A stretch of DNA of 64,000 nt from Microbacterium suwonense (GCF_030296555.1 NZ_AP027728.1:2728001-2792000); one strand, 5' to 3'; shown: positions 7,974 through 17,332, numbered from the stretch's first letter. Translations and numbers: made by a program. Notes: generated by a model from the letters alone, not told the origin.

Positions 7974-8381
7974 ATGACACGCGGATACCGCGATCGTGCC
8001 GATGACAGCCTGCTGACGCTGCTCGGCGATCTGCCCGAGCTGGTGCGCAATCTCGTCACCGCCGAGATCAACGCCGCGAAGGCGTGGGTCTCGCGTACGG
8101 CGAAGGATGCCGGGATCGGCAGCCTGTGGTTCGTCATCGTGCTGTTCCTGCTGTTCTGGGCGATCCCGGTGCTGCTGGCGTTCGGCATCATCGGACTGTC
8201 CTCCTGGTGGCCGGCATGGGTCGCAGCGCTCGCCGTCTTCGGCTTCCTGCTGCTGGGCATCGTGCTCTTCGCCCTGCTGGGCGTGCTGCGCTTCCGCAGA
8301 GTCGTGAAGAGACAGAACCCCGGGCAGGCGATCGCCACCGATGTGCGCTTGATGAAGGAGTCCGACAATGACGAATTCTGA
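7974..8381 (+). CDS. Phage-holin-superfamily (DUF1469-like) membrane protein
   Basis: The 135-residue protein has an N-terminal amphipathic stretch (LPELVRNLVTAEINAAKAWV) and two transmembrane helices (about residues 47-75 and 79-104) with a short basic tail. The pattern matches the chromosomal putative actinobacterial holin-X/holin superfamily III proteins, which are housekeeping membrane proteins and not evidence of a prophage. The ATG at 7974 starts two bases after the preceding stop, and the 3' end overlaps the next gene by 14 bases. Confidence 0.75.
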   Translation: MTRGYRDRADDSLLTLLGDLPELVRNLVTAEINAAKAWVSRTAKDAGIGSLWFVIVLFLLFWAIPVLLAFGIIGLSSWWPAWVAALAVFGFLLLGIVLFALLGVLRFRRVVKRQNPGQAIATDVRLMKESDNDEF

Positions 8382-8658
8382 TCCGACGCAGAAGGCCGAG
8401 GCCATCGCACGCACCGTCGTGCCCGACGGGATCGTCGATCCGGTCGCCTCGGCGCGGGCCGAGCTGAAGGCGGCGCTGGCCGCCATCGAGATCAAGGGGA
8501 ACGTGCCGCGTCGTGTGGAGCAGGCGTCGCAGCGTGGCATCCTGCGAGCACGCACTTTCGCCAGGCGCAACCCGATCGGCGCGGCGGCGGCCGTCGTCGG
8601 CGTCGCCGCCGCGGTGGGCGGTGCGGTCTGGGTGATCGCCCGCGCGCTCTCCCGCTGA
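8368..8658 (+). CDS. DUF3618-like small membrane protein
   Basis: The 96-residue protein has a soluble helical N-terminus with the block DPVASARAELKAALAAIEIKG, resembling DUF3618, and one C-terminal transmembrane helix (NPIGAAAAVVGVAAAVGGAVWVI, residues 69-91). The ATG at 8368 overlaps the preceding holin-like gene, so it is probably co-translated with the YtxH-like and holin-like proteins. Its function is unknown. Confidence 0.7.
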   Translation: MTNSDPTQKAEAIARTVVPDGIVDPVASARAELKAALAAIEIKGNVPRRVEQASQRGILRARTFARRNPIGAAAAVVGVAAAVGGAVWVIARALSR

Positions 8659-8729
8659 TCGCTCGAGCCCTTCACGGGTGAGCTGACTCCCGGTTCGCCG
8701 CCTCTGCGGGAAAGGGGCAGACTGGGAGC

Positions 8730-9422
8730 ATGCCGGAAGTACGTGAAGACAGCCTGCCCGCATCCACCGCCTCGGGATTCACCCTCTGGGCCGTCTGGCG
8801 CCGCAACCCCGACGCGCCGGTGACCGCCACCGACGCGACGGAGCTGGAGACCATCGTCGCCAACGTGGAGGAATCCGGCGTCACAGTGCGGGGCTTCTAC
8901 GACGTCAGCGGGCTGAAAGCGGATGCCGACCTGATGGTCTGGCTGCACGGATCCACCGCTGAAGAGCTGCAGCGCGCCCTGCGCCGCCTGCGCCGCACCG
9001 ACCTGCTGCGTCCGCTGCTGCCGGTGTGGAACGTGCTGGGCGTGCACCGCGATGCCGAGTTCAACCGGGCGCACGTGCCCGGCTTCCTGCGCGGCATCCC
9101 CGCCAAGCAGTGGCTGTGCCTGTACCCGTTCGTGCGCACCCCCGAGTGGTACCTGGCATCCGATGACGACCGCCGCCGCATGCTCGCCGACCACGGGCGC
9201 AAGGGCGCCGCGCACACCGGAGTCACCGCCAACACGGTCGCCGCGTTCGCGCTCGGCAACTACGAATGGCTGCTGCCGCTGGAGGCCGACGACCCCACCG
9301 AGCTCGTCGACCTGATGCGCGACCTGCGCTACACCGAGGCGCGCCGGTATGTGAAGGAGGAGGTGCCCTTCTACACCGGGCGCCGCCTGCGCCTCGACGA
9401 GATCGCCGACGTGCTGCAGTGA
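8730..9422 (+). CDS. hemQ: Coproheme decarboxylase (HemQ/ChdC)
   Basis: The enzyme converts coproheme to heme b by two hydrogen-peroxide-dependent decarboxylations, the last step of the coproporphyrin-dependent pathway. The 230-residue protein is a chlorite-dismutase-fold member. The conserved tyrosine is Y132 in LYPFVRTPEWY, and the proximal heme histidine lies in MLADHGRKG (H155). The start at 8730 gives the usual length. The stop overlaps hemC by four bases (GTGA). Its presence here shows that the organism uses the Gram-positive coproporphyrin route; the ferrochelatase that makes its substrate is not in this window. Confidence 0.93.
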   Translation: MPEVREDSLPASTASGFTLWAVWRRNPDAPVTATDATELETIVANVEESGVTVRGFYDVSGLKADADLMVWLHGSTAEELQRALRRLRRTDLLRPLLPVWNVLGVHRDAEFNRAHVPGFLRGIPAKQWLCLYPFVRTPEWYLASDDDRRRMLADHGRKGAAHTGVTANTVAAFALGNYEWLLPLEADDPTELVDLMRDLRYTEARRYVKEEVPFYTGRRLRLDEIADVLQ

Positions 9423-10408
9423 CCGCACCCACGCCCATCCGCCTCGGCACCCGCCGCAGCGCCCTCGCACAGGCGCAGTCCGGCCACGTCGCCGACGCCC
9501 TCGCGAAGGCCTCCGGTCGTCCGGTCGAGCTGGTGCCGATCGTGTCGGAGGGCGACACGAACCGGGCGTCGCTGTCGGAGATCGGCGGGACGGGCGTGTT
9601 CGCCAACCGGCTGCGCGAGGCGCTGATGGCGGGTGAATGCGACATCCTCGTGCACTCGTTGAAGGATCTGCCGACGCAGGTGCCCGCAGAGCTGGTCATC
9701 GCGGCCACACCGGTGCGCGAGGACGCCCGCGATGTCGTGATCACTCGCGACGGCACACCGCTGCACCGCTGCGCAGCGGTGCGAAGGTGGGCACGGGCTC
9801 GCCGCGCCGCGTCGCGCAGGTGCGCCGGCGCGCACCGCGCGCAGAAGTGGTTGACATCCGCGGGAACGTCGACTCGCGCCTGGAGCGGGTGGCCTCCGGT
9901 GAACTGGATGCCGTGATCCTCGCCGCCGCCGGATTATCACGTCTCGGATCGGACTCCCCGCTGCAGCGCGAGCACCTGGGCCTGGCGGAATGGCCGACGG
10001 CGCCCGGCCAGGGGCGCTCGCCGTCGAGACGCGAGCGGATGCCCCGGCCGAACTGCTCGCAGCCCTCGCCGAGCTCGACCACGAGGACACCCGCATCGCG
10101 GTGACCGTGGAACGCGCGATCCTGGCAGGCCTCGATGCCGGATGCCAGGCTCCGATGGCCGCTCACGCGCAGGTCTCGGGCGACAGCATCCGGGTTCGAG
10201 CCGTCGCCTACGAGCCGGACGGGACCGGCCGGATAGGCCTCGACGTCACGGAGTCCCTGAACGGGGGTATATTCGTCGGAACGGCAGTGGCAACGGAGCG
10301 AATGCTGCCGATGGTGCAGACCCGATGCACGCGATCCGTGACATCGGCATGTCTGCGGCCCATCGGCTGCTCGAACAGGGGGCGGCCGACCTTCTCCCGC
10401 GAGAGTGA
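9419..10408 (+). CDS. hemC: Hydroxymethylbilane synthase (three frameshifts in this sequence)
   Basis: The enzyme joins four porphobilinogens into hydroxymethylbilane. The GTG at 9419 overlaps the hemQ stop and begins PIRLGTRRSALAQAQ. Conserved blocks then appear in successive frames: LVHSLKDLPTQ (frame of 9419), GTGSPRRVAQVRRR and DIRGNVDSRL (after about 9773), APGQGALAVETRAD read across the shift near 10013, CQAPMAAHA in the third frame, and a C-terminus read after about 10300. The cysteine of CQAP is the dipyrromethane anchor. Each shift is a one-base deletion, the second within a run of Gs. Restored, the protein is 330 residues, normal for HemC. Loss of this gene would abolish heme synthesis while its neighbours look intact, so sequencing error is likelier than decay. 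Confidence 0.88.
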
Positions 10409-10413
10409 TCCTG

Positions 10414-11211
10414 ATGACTGCTACCGAATCGAAAACGGCACGGCCGCTGGACGGCTGGCGTGTTCTGGTGCCCCGCGGCGGCCCCTGGGGCGACGGCGTC
10501 GCGGCGAGTCTGCGCGCGCAGGGGGCCGTGCCGGTCGTTGCGCCGCTGATCAATTTTGCGCCCACCACCGATCAGGACGCCCTGGACGGCGCACTCGAGC
10601 GGCTGCAGGAGGGCCACTACGACTGGCTCACCGTCACCAGCGCCACCACGGTGGACGTGCTCTTCGCACATCGGGTCACCGTTCCCAAGCGCACACGGAT
10701 CGCCGCGGTCGGCGAGACCACGGCGGCGGCACTGCAGGCGGTCGGCTACGACGTGGCCCTGGTTCCCGAGCTCGACAACTCCGCCGCTGGTATGGCCGAG
10801 CAGATGATCGCCCTCGAGCCCGAGTCGCGCCGGGTGCTCTCACTGCGCAGCGAGATCGCCAAGCCCGTGCTCTCGGTGATGCTGAACGAGGCCGGCCACG
10901 ACGTCGACAGCGTGATCGCCTATCGCACCGTGGGGGTGCCGGTCACTGATCGCATCCGCCGCGATGTGGAGAACGGTCGCATCAACGCGATCCTGATCAC
11001 CAGCGGGTCCGTGGCCAGTCAGGTGCGCGAGCAGTTCCCCGAGATCCCCGACACCACGCTGCTGGCGGCGATCGGCCCGCGCACCGCGAACGACGCCCGC
11101 AAGGCCGGCCTGCCGATCTCGGCCGTGGCCGACCGGCAGACCGTCGACGCCCTGATCGAGACGGTGTCGCACTTCACGCTTCCGCACGCCTCCGACGAGT
11201 TCGCTCCGTGA
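10414..11211 (+). CDS. hemD: Uroporphyrinogen-III synthase
   Basis: The enzyme closes and inverts ring D of hydroxymethylbilane to make uroporphyrinogen III. The 265-residue protein has the weakly conserved two-lobed HemD fold, seen in WRVLVPRGG, DWLTVTSATTVDVLF, IAAVGETTAAAL, AYRTVG and ILITSGSVASQV. I chose the ATG at 10414 (MTATES); a GTG at 10405 overlaps the hemC stop as GTGA and would add three residues. The gene overlaps hemB by four bases, so hemQ-C-D-B form a tightly coupled unit. Confidence 0.88.
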   Translation: MTATESKTARPLDGWRVLVPRGGPWGDGVAASLRAQGAVPVVAPLINFAPTTDQDALDGALERLQEGHYDWLTVTSATTVDVLFAHRVTVPKRTRIAAVGETTAAALQAVGYDVALVPELDNSAAGMAEQMIALEPESRRVLSLRSEIAKPVLSVMLNEAGHDVDSVIAYRTVGVPVTDRIRRDVENGRINAILITSGSVASQVREQFPEIPDTTLLAAIGPRTANDARKAGLPISAVADRQTVDALIETVSHFTLPHASDEFAP

Positions 11212-12185
11212 GTCGCTTCCCCGAGACGCGCTTGCGCCGCCTGCGCCAGTCGGCGCCGGTGCGGAACCTGGTGCGCGAGACCTCGCTGGAGGCCCGGCAG
11301 CTCGTGCTGCCCGTGTTCGTGCGCGAGGGGCTGACCGAACCTGCGCCGATCGGATCGATGCCCGGAGTGGTGCAGCATTCGCTGGACTCGCTGCGTCGTG
11401 CGGCGACGGAGGCCGCGGAGGCCGGTGTCGGTGGGGTGATGCTGTTCGGCATCCCCGAGGTGCGCGACGCCGAGGGTTCCGGTGCGGACGATCCCGCCGG
11501 CATCCTGAACGTCGCCACGGCCGCGATCGCCGCCGAGGTGGGCGAGGCGCTGGTGGTGCAGACCGACCTGTGTCTGGACGAGTTCACCGATCACGGGCAC
11601 TGCGGGGTGCTGAACGCCGACGGTGCCGTCGACAACGACGCCACCCTCGACCGCTACCGTTCGATGGCGCTCGCTCAGGCCCGCGCCGGCTCGCAGCTGC
11701 TCGGCCTGTCCGGGATGATGGACGGTCAGACCGCCGCGATCCGTGAGGCGCTGGACACCGAGGGGTTCCACCACACCCTGCTGCTGGCCTACTCGGCCAA
11801 GTACGCCAGTGCCTTCTACGGGCCGTTCCGTGAGGCCGTCGATTCCCAGTTGACCGGCGACCGCCGTACATACCAGTTGGATCCGGGCAACCGGCGCGAG
11901 GGCGTGCGCGAGGCACTGTTCGACGTGGACGAGGGTGCCGACATCGTGATGGTCAAGCCGGCGCTGGGCTTCCTCGATGTGCTGCGCGAGGTGCGGGATG
12001 CCGTGGACGTGCCGGTGTGGGCCTACCAGGTCTCCGGCGAGTACGCCATGATCGAGGCCGCCGCCGGCAACGGGTGGATCGACAGGCGTTCCGCCGTCCT
12101 GGAATCGCTGGTCTCGATCCGCCGTGCCGGCGCGGAGGCCGTGCTGACGTACTGGGCGGCCGAGGCCGCTCGCTGGCTGCGCTGA
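11208..12185 (+). CDS. hemB: Porphobilinogen synthase (delta-aminolevulinate dehydratase)
   Basis: The enzyme condenses two 5-aminolevulinates to porphobilinogen. The 325-residue protein carries both active-site lysines, K198 in AYSAKYASAFYGPFR and K250 in MVKPALGFLD; the second is the Schiff-base lysine of the family. The cysteines in QTDLCLDEFTDHGHCG (C122, C132) match the metal-binding region. The block usually written SDMMDGR reads SGMMDGQ here, a minor variant. The GTG at 11208 overlaps the hemD stop. The next gene, hemL, supplies its substrate. Confidence 0.93.
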   Translation: MSRFPETRLRRLRQSAPVRNLVRETSLEARQLVLPVFVREGLTEPAPIGSMPGVVQHSLDSLRRAATEAAEAGVGGVMLFGIPEVRDAEGSGADDPAGILNVATAAIAAEVGEALVVQTDLCLDEFTDHGHCGVLNADGAVDNDATLDRYRSMALAQARAGSQLLGLSGMMDGQTAAIREALDTEGFHHTLLLAYSAKYASAFYGPFREAVDSQLTGDRRTYQLDPGNRREGVREALFDVDEGADIVMVKPALGFLDVLREVRDAVDVPVWAYQVSGEYAMIEAAAGNGWIDRRSAVLESLVSIRRAGAEAVLTYWAAEAARWLR

Positions 12186-12234
12186 CCGGCGCGCCCTGTC
12201 GCGATGGTGTCCGCGACGCCGTCGTGGTGTTGAA

Positions 12235-12306
12235 TCACTGATGCGCGGGCTCGGTCACGGCGTGGCGCGAGGGCGACACGCCGGATCTGCTCACGGGCAT
12301 CAGTGA
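12235..12306. promoter_or_regulatory. Widely spaced 10-bp inverted repeat before hemL
   Basis: TCACTGATGC (12235..12244) and its exact complement GCATCAGTGA (12297..12306) lie 52 bases apart, ending 59 bases before the hemL start. They could be paired operator half-sites or the base of an RNA stem; no regulator is identified. Confidence 0.3.
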
Positions 12307-12365
12307 TCCGTGACGTGAGGTTCTCCTGGGATGCGTGCATAGCCGGCATCCGTACGCTTGAGGGC

Positions 12366-13676
12366 ATGACCGACCGCAATGACACCCTGTTCGATGCTGC
12401 CCGCGCGGTGATCCCCGGCGGGGTGAACTCGCCGGTGCGGGCGTACGGTTCGGTCGGTGGGACGCCGCGGTTCCTGGCATCCGCACTCGGGGCGAGGGTG
12501 ACGGATGCCGCGGGCCGCGAGTACATCGACCTGGTGGCCTCCTGGGGCCCGGCGCTGCTCGGGCACGCGCATCCCGAGGTCGTGCAGGCGGTGCAGGATG
12601 CCGCGACCCGGGGCCTGTCGTTCGGCGCTCCCACCGAGGGCGAGATCGAGCTCGCGCAGCTGATCGCCGACCGCGTGCGGCACGGCGATTCCCGCCCGAT
12701 CGAGCACGTGCGGCTGGTGTCCACCGGCACCGAGGCGACCATGACGGCAATCCGCCTGGCTCGCGGCGCGACCGGCCGCGATCTGCTGGTGAAGTTCGCC
12801 GGTCACTATCACGGGCATTCCGACGGGCTGCTCGCGGCCGCGGGCTCGGGTGTCGCGACGCTGGCCTTGCCCGGCTCGGCCGGCGTGCCGGCGCCGGTCG
12901 TTGCGCAGACCCTGGTGATCGACTACAACGACCCGGATGCCCTGGCCGCGGTGTTCGCCGAGCACGGTGACCGCATCGCCGCGGTGATCGTCGAGGCCGC
13001 CTCGGCGAACATGGGCGTTGTCGCGCCTCTTGCCGGTTTCAACCGGCTGATCGCCGAGACCGCTCATGCCCATGGCACGCTGATGATCCTGGACGAGGTG
13101 CTCACCGGGTTCCGCGTGCATCCGGCGGGCTTCTGGGGGCTGCAGCAGGCCGCGGGAGAGCAGTACGAGCCCGACATCATCACTTTCGGCAAGGTCGTCG
13201 GCGGCGGGATGCCGTTGGCGGCTCTCGGCGGACGTGCGGAGGTCATGGATCTGCTGGCTCCGGTCGGCCCGGTCTACCAGGCCGGCACGCTGTCGGGGAA
13301 TCCGCTGTCGGTCGCGGCAGGCCTCGCCACGCTGCAGCTCGCGACGCCGGAGGTGTATGCGCGAGTGGATGCCGCGGCTTCCCGACTCGGCGATGCGCTC
13401 GACGCCGCATTGACGGATGCCGGTGTCACGCACGCCGTACCGCGTGCCGGGAACCTGTTCGGCGTCGCCTTCGCGCCCGAGGCGCCGAAAGACTATGCGC
13501 AGGCCCAGGCGCAGGAATCGTTCCGCTACGCGCCATTCTTCCACGCGATGCGCGAGCAGGGGATCGCGCTGCCGCCGAGCGTGTTCGAGGCCTGGTTTCT
13601 CACCGCAGCGCACGGCGAGGAGGAGCTCACCGCGATCGAGGCCGCACTTCCCGCAGCTGCGGCAGCCGCAGTCTGA
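12366..13676 (+). CDS. hemL: Glutamate-1-semialdehyde 2,1-aminomutase
   Basis: This PLP enzyme turns glutamate-1-semialdehyde, the HemA product, into 5-aminolevulinate. The 436-residue protein starts with [21 protein letters not shown], the family N-terminus. The PLP lysine lies in [20 protein letters not shown], and the cofactor-binding blocks [15 protein letters not shown] and [10 protein letters not shown] are present. The ATG at 12366 fits the alignment; an upstream ATG at 12303 would add 21 unrelated residues. It lies 180 bases after hemB, so it may have its own promoter. Confidence 0.94.
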   Translation: MTDRNDTLFDAARAVIPGGVNSPVRAYGSVGGTPRFLASALGARVTDAAGREYIDLVASWGPALLGHAHPEVVQAVQDAATRGLSFGAPTEGEIELAQLIADRVRHGDSRPIEHVRLVSTGTEATMTAIRLARGATGRDLLVKFAGHYHGHSDGLLAAAGSGVATLALPGSAGVPAPVVAQTLVIDYNDPDALAAVFAEHGDRIAAVIVEAASANMGVVAPLAGFNRLIAETAHAHGTLMILDEVLTGFRVHPAGFWGLQQAAGEQYEPDIITFGKVVGGGMPLAALGGRAEVMDLLAPVGPVYQAGTLSGNPLSVAAGLATLQLATPEVYARVDAAASRLGDALDAALTDAGVTHAVPRAGNLFGVAFAPEAPKDYAQAQAQESFRYAPFFHAMREQGIALPPSVFEAWFLTAAHGEEELTAIEAALPAAAAAAV

Positions 13677-13681
13677 CCCGT

Positions 13682-13740
13682 TTCGAATCGCGCATCTTGC
13701 TCGATTCAGGGGCAGATGGCAGCAACTTGCGCGATTCGAA
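13682..13740. repeat. Family-2 intergenic palindrome
   Basis: Left arm 13682..13701 (TTCGAATCGCGCATCTTGCT) and right arm 13721..13740 pair at 18 of 20 positions around a 19-base loop, five bases after the hemL stop. A related copy lies at 55623..55681. It may act as a terminator or an RNA stabiliser. Confidence 0.7.
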
Positions 13741-13816
13741 GATGGACAGCGGGATCGTTGCCGCGTTGTGAGCAAGTCGCCAGCATGTCCGGGCAGGTCG
13801 CTGGCAGACTGGAGCA

Positions 13817-14263
13817 ATGGTGACGTTGCTGCTGGATCAGACACGACTCGAGGTCGTCCTGTCTCCGATCGAGCGCGTGTCTACCTTTCACCGCGACAAC
13901 CTGCGGATCGAGCGTGAGCACATCACCAAGGTGCAGCTCACCGACGACGCCTGGACCTGGCTGCGCGGGGTCCCCGGGCCCGGCACGTACATCCCCGGCA
14001 TCCTTGCAGCCGGCACCTGGAAGGCTGCGGGAACGACGGACTTCGTGCTGATCCGCAAGCGCCGGCCGAGCGTCGTCATCGACCTCGACGGCGATGAGCA
14101 GTACCAGCGGCTGATCCTCACCACCCGGCACGGGCTTGCGCTCACCCAGGCGCTGCACCTGGAGGTCAGCGATGAGCCGGCCGACGTCGAGGAGATCGCG
14201 ACCGGATCGGTGCCGGTGCAGAAGCCCCGTCAGCGCCCGGTCATCCGCCCGCGCCCCGCTTGA
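13817..14263 (+). CDS. Conserved hypothetical protein (small beta-rich domain)
   Basis: The 148-residue soluble protein has no signal peptide or membrane segment. Its pattern is beta-rich: LRIEREHITKVQLTDDAW, GTYIPGILAAGTW, DFVLIRKRRPSVVIDL and YQRLILTTRHG. Together these resemble a pleckstrin-homology-like barrel, but this is only an impression. A Pro/Arg-rich tail follows. The gene converges on the ABC ATPase gene with seven bases between stop codons. The function is unknown. Confidence 0.6.
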   Translation: MVTLLLDQTRLEVVLSPIERVSTFHRDNLRIEREHITKVQLTDDAWTWLRGVPGPGTYIPGILAAGTWKAAGTTDFVLIRKRRPSVVIDLDGDEQYQRLILTTRHGLALTQALHLEVSDEPADVEEIATGSVPVQKPRQRPVIRPRPA

Positions 14264-14270
14264 CGGTCAG

Positions 14271-16124
14271 TCAGTCGAGGCGCTGGTCGCCCTGATCGCC
14301 GTCGTGATCGTGACCCTGGTCGGGGTGCGTATCCGCCGACTCGGCATCCGGTGCATCGGTCGACTGATCATCCTGTTCCGGCTGATCCTGCTCGGAATCG
14401 GAAGCGGGCGTGTGGCCGTAGGGATAATCCGGTGCCGGGCCCTCGAAGAAGCGGCTCGCCGCGCTGGAGAGCGAGGTGCGCATGGCGGCCAGTCGCGGAT
14501 CGTCCTCGGCGTCGTCGACGGCGGAGTCGTCGTCATCCTCGTTGGGCAGCAGCGGGGCGAACACCGAGATCGCCTCGGTTGCGGGTGCGGTCGGCTCGGA
14601 GTCGTCCGGTGACGCGGATGCCGGGATGCCGGTGATCAGCTCGGTGAACGTCGTCGTGCTCGAGAACGACGGCAGGGAGACCGCCTCGGTCGCCTGCGGC
14701 AGGACGGTGCCGGTGTCGGGGGACTCCTCGCCGGACGCAGCATTCTCGTGCGGATCCTCGCCGGGCGCCGTGCCGTCGTCGTGTTCAGCGGGCGCAGCAT
14801 CACCCGCGGAGTCTGCGGGCCCCTCCGATGTCTCGACCTCGCCGGTGGCTTCCTGGGGCTCTTCGCCCGGGCCGGATCGCTGAGTCTCCGTGGCAGAATC
14901 CGAATCGGCTGATTCCTCTGCGAGAGGCTCCTCGACTGCGGGCTCGTCGTCGGATGCACCCGCCTCGGCATCCGTGGCCACATCTGGTTCCGCATCCGCA
15001 TTCGCGGGCTCTGTGGCGGCATCCGTGTCGGCTGCCGCCGTTTCGTCCGCATCGGCAGGCTCGGCGTCCACCGTGCCATCGGCATCCGCGGCACTCTCGC
15101 CGGCGAACATCGCCGCAGCACCCGCTGTGGCGATCCCCGCCGCCGATGCGGCACCTGCGGATGAGCCGTCGGCGACCAGCGGGGCATGTGCGACCGGATT
15201 CGCGACCTTGTCGAGGCGGGGGCTGTCCGAGCGGCGCCCGTACACGAGATCGAGGAAGACGTCCTCCAGGCTCGGGCCGCGCTGCTGCAGCAGGGTCAGC
15301 GGCACGCCGGCGGCGGTGGTGATGGCCCCGACCGTCGCGGCATCGGAGCCGCGTACCGTGACGCCCGAGCGCAGCACGTCGAAGTTCAGCTTCGCGGCCG
15401 AGAGCGCCGTGATCAGCGGCGCGCGATTCGCGGCATCCACGATCACCGCGCCACCGGACGGATCTGCGAGCTGGTCGATCGGCCCAGAGAACACGGCGCG
15501 GCCCTTGGAGAGCACCACGACGTTGTCGGCGACCTGCTCGATCTCGCTGAGCACATGCGACGAGACCAGCACGGTGCGTCCCTCATCGGCGAGACGACGC
15601 ATCAGCAGACGCATCCAGCGGATCCCCTCCGGATCCAGGCCGTTGGCCGGCTCGTCGAGCACGAGCGCGCCCGGGTCGCCCAGCAGAGCGGATGCCACGG
15701 CCAGGCGCTGGCGCATACCCAGCGAATAGCTGCCCAGCCGGGTGTCCGCGTCGTCCTGCAGGCCGACCATGCGCAGCACCTCGTCGACCCGACTGGTGGG
15801 GATACCGTTGGCCTTCGCCGCGATGAGCAGCTGACGCGTGGCCGTGCGGCGGGGCCGGTAGGCGGCTTCCTCCAGCACCGCGCCGACGGTGCGCAGCGGA
15901 TTGCGCAGCTCGCTGTAGGCGGAGCCGCCGATCGTGGCCGTTCCGGAGGTGGGACGGATCTGGCCGAGCAGCATCCGCAGCGAGGTCGTCTTGCCGGCGC
16001 CGTTGGGGCCGAGGAAGCCCGTGACCACCCCCGGCTCGACGCGCACGGACAGGTCGGCGACCGCGGTCACGTCGCCGAAGCGCTTCGTGGCCCGGTTGAA
16101 TTCGAGCACCTGTCCTCCGGGCAT
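14271..16124 (-). CDS. ABC transporter ATP-binding protein with a long acidic disordered tail
   Basis: Residues 6-300 form an ABC-2-type (CcmA-like) ATPase: Walker A GPNGAGKTTS, signature YSLGMRQRLAVASALL, Walker B LVLDEPANGLDP and switch histidine SSHVLSEIEQ. A C-terminal region typical of drug-export ATPases ends near EDVFLDLVYG. After about residue 315 the protein continues for roughly 300 residues of Ala, Asp, Glu, Pro, Ser and Thr with almost no hydrophobic structure, ending in a His/Asp-rich segment. Ordinary members are 250-320 residues long. No permease gene adjoins it, so its partner is elsewhere. The ATG at 16124 gives the usual family start. Confidence 0.85.
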   Translation of the reverse strand: MPGGQVLEFNRATKRFGDVTAVADLSVRVEPGVVTGFLGPNGAGKTTSLRMLLGQIRPTSGTATIGGSAYSELRNPLRTVGAVLEEAAYRPRRTATRQLLIAAKANGIPTSRVDEVLRMVGLQDDADTRLGSYSLGMRQRLAVASALLGDPGALVLDEPANGLDPEGIRWMRLLMRRLADEGRTVLVSSHVLSEIEQVADNVVVLSKGRAVFSGPIDQLADPSGGAVIVDAANRAPLITALSAAKLNFDVLRSGVTVRGSDAATVGAITTAAGVPLTLLQQRGPSLEDVFLDLVYGRRSDSPRLDKVANPVAHAPLVADGSSAGAASAAGIATAGAAAMFAGESAADADGTVDAEPADADETAAADTDAATEPANADAEPDVATDAEAGASDDEPAVEEPLAEESADSDSATETQRSGPGEEPQEATGEVETSEGPADSAGDAAPAEHDDGTAPGEDPHENAASGEESPDTGTVLPQATEAVSLPSFSSTTTFTELITGIPASASPDDSEPTAPATEAISVFAPLLPNEDDDDSAVDDAEDDPRLAAMRTSLSSAASRFFEGPAPDYPYGHTPASDSEQDQPEQDDQSTDAPDAESADTHPDQGHDHDGDQGDQRLD

Positions 16125-16211
16125 GGCGGCCTCCCCTGTTCCGGTCAGTTCATCCCATCTTCCCGGAAAAGTCCGTGAAACCGCGATTCATCCGCCGGAA
16201 GCCGCGATCCT

Positions 16212-16230
16212 GACCGCCGGAATGGCGGTC
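16212..16230. promoter_or_regulatory. Inverted repeat GACCGCC-5-GGCGGTC in a divergent promoter region
   Basis: Perfect seven-base arms flank ggaat between the divergent ABC ATPase and enoyl-CoA hydratase-like genes. It may be an operator or a weak hairpin; nothing links it to a specific regulator. Confidence 0.3.
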
Positions 16231-16278
16231 CACGGCGCCGGAATAGGGGCGAATCGACAAGCGGAGTAGCCTGACGGC

Positions 16279-17332
16279 GTGACCGATGCCGAAGCCGCCA
16301 CCGTCCTGATCCGCACCGAGAACTCACTCGGGCGGATCACGCTGAACCGTCCGCGAGCGATCAACGCCCTCAACCTCGAGATGATCGATCGCATCACGGC
16401 CGCCCTGACGACCTGGATCGATGATCCCGACATCGAGGCCGTGCTGATCGACGGCGAGGGCGAGCGCGGCTTCTGTGCCGGCGGCGACGTGCGGGCGCTG
16501 TACGAGCAGGTCATGGGCGAGCATCCGGGCGACATCGCGCGGTTCTTCCGCGCCGAGTACGCGATGAACGCGCTCATCGCCGAGTACCCGAAGCCGGTCG
16601 TCGCCTTCGCCGACGGCATCACGATGGGCGGCGGCATCGGCCTGGCCGGGCACGCGTCAGTGCGCATCGTCACCGAGCGATCCCGCCTGGCCATGCCTGA
16701 GACGCGCATCGGCTTCACTCCCGACGTCGGCGGCACCTGGCTGCTGGGACGCGCGCCGGGCCGCCTCGGCGAGTATCTCGGCCTGACCGGGCAGAGCATG
16801 ACGGGAGCGGATGCCGTGCAGCTCGGCTTCGCCGACCATTACGTGCCCTCGGACCGTCTGGACGCGTTGCGCGAGGCGCTGGCCTGGCGCGCGGATCCCG
16901 GCACACCGAACGAGATGGTGCTGCTCTTCGACGAGACACCCGACCCGTCGCCGCTGCTCGCGGCGCGGGGTGGATCGACGAGGTGTTCTCGGCTGCGACG
17001 GTGGGCGAGATCGCCGACCGGCTGCGGGCATCGGATGCCGAAGATGCCGCCGCCGCGCTCACCGTGCTGGAGGAGCTGGCGCCCACGGGCCTGGCCGTCA
17101 CGCTGGATGCCGTGCGCGAGGCGCGGGAGATGCGCAGCGTGCGCGAGGCGCTGGAGGGGAGTACCGCCGGGTGATGTGGTTCGGGTCTCACCCCGACATG
17201 GCCGAGGGCATCCGCGCGCAGCTGGTGGACAAGGACCGCAACCCGAAGTGGAACCCGGCGACCATCGCCGACCTCCCCGCGGATGCCGGTGCGCCCGCCC
17301 GCGAGTTCATCCCCGAGGTTCCGCTGTTCTGA
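16279..17332 (+). CDS. Enoyl-CoA hydratase/3-hydroxyisobutyryl-CoA hydrolase family (two frameshifts)
   Basis: The crotonase-fold protein has the oxyanion-hole blocks RGFCAGGDVRALYEQ and ADGITMGGGIGLAGHASVRI, then MPETRIGFTPDVGGTWLLGR, the pattern of 3-hydroxyisobutyryl-CoA hydrolases. This suggests hydrolysis of 3-hydroxyisobutyryl-CoA in valine breakdown, though related acyl-CoAs are possible. The frame breaks twice by one-base deletions in runs of G, near 16973 (before WIDEVFSAATV) and near 17159 (before EYRRVMWFGSHPD). Restored length is 351 residues, normal for the family, ending IPEVPLF. GTG is the chosen start. The gene is probably intact in the organism. Confidence 0.82.

Noticed and set aside
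7974..8381. Phage holin-like gene as a sign of prophage
   Set aside because: No other phage genes are present. The family is chromosomal in actinobacteria, next to YtxH-like and DUF3618 genes.
9419..10408. Programmed frameshifting as the reason for broken hemC
   Set aside because: Three shifts at different contexts without slippery heptamers or stems, and the same kind of break in 13 other genes, point to sequence error instead.
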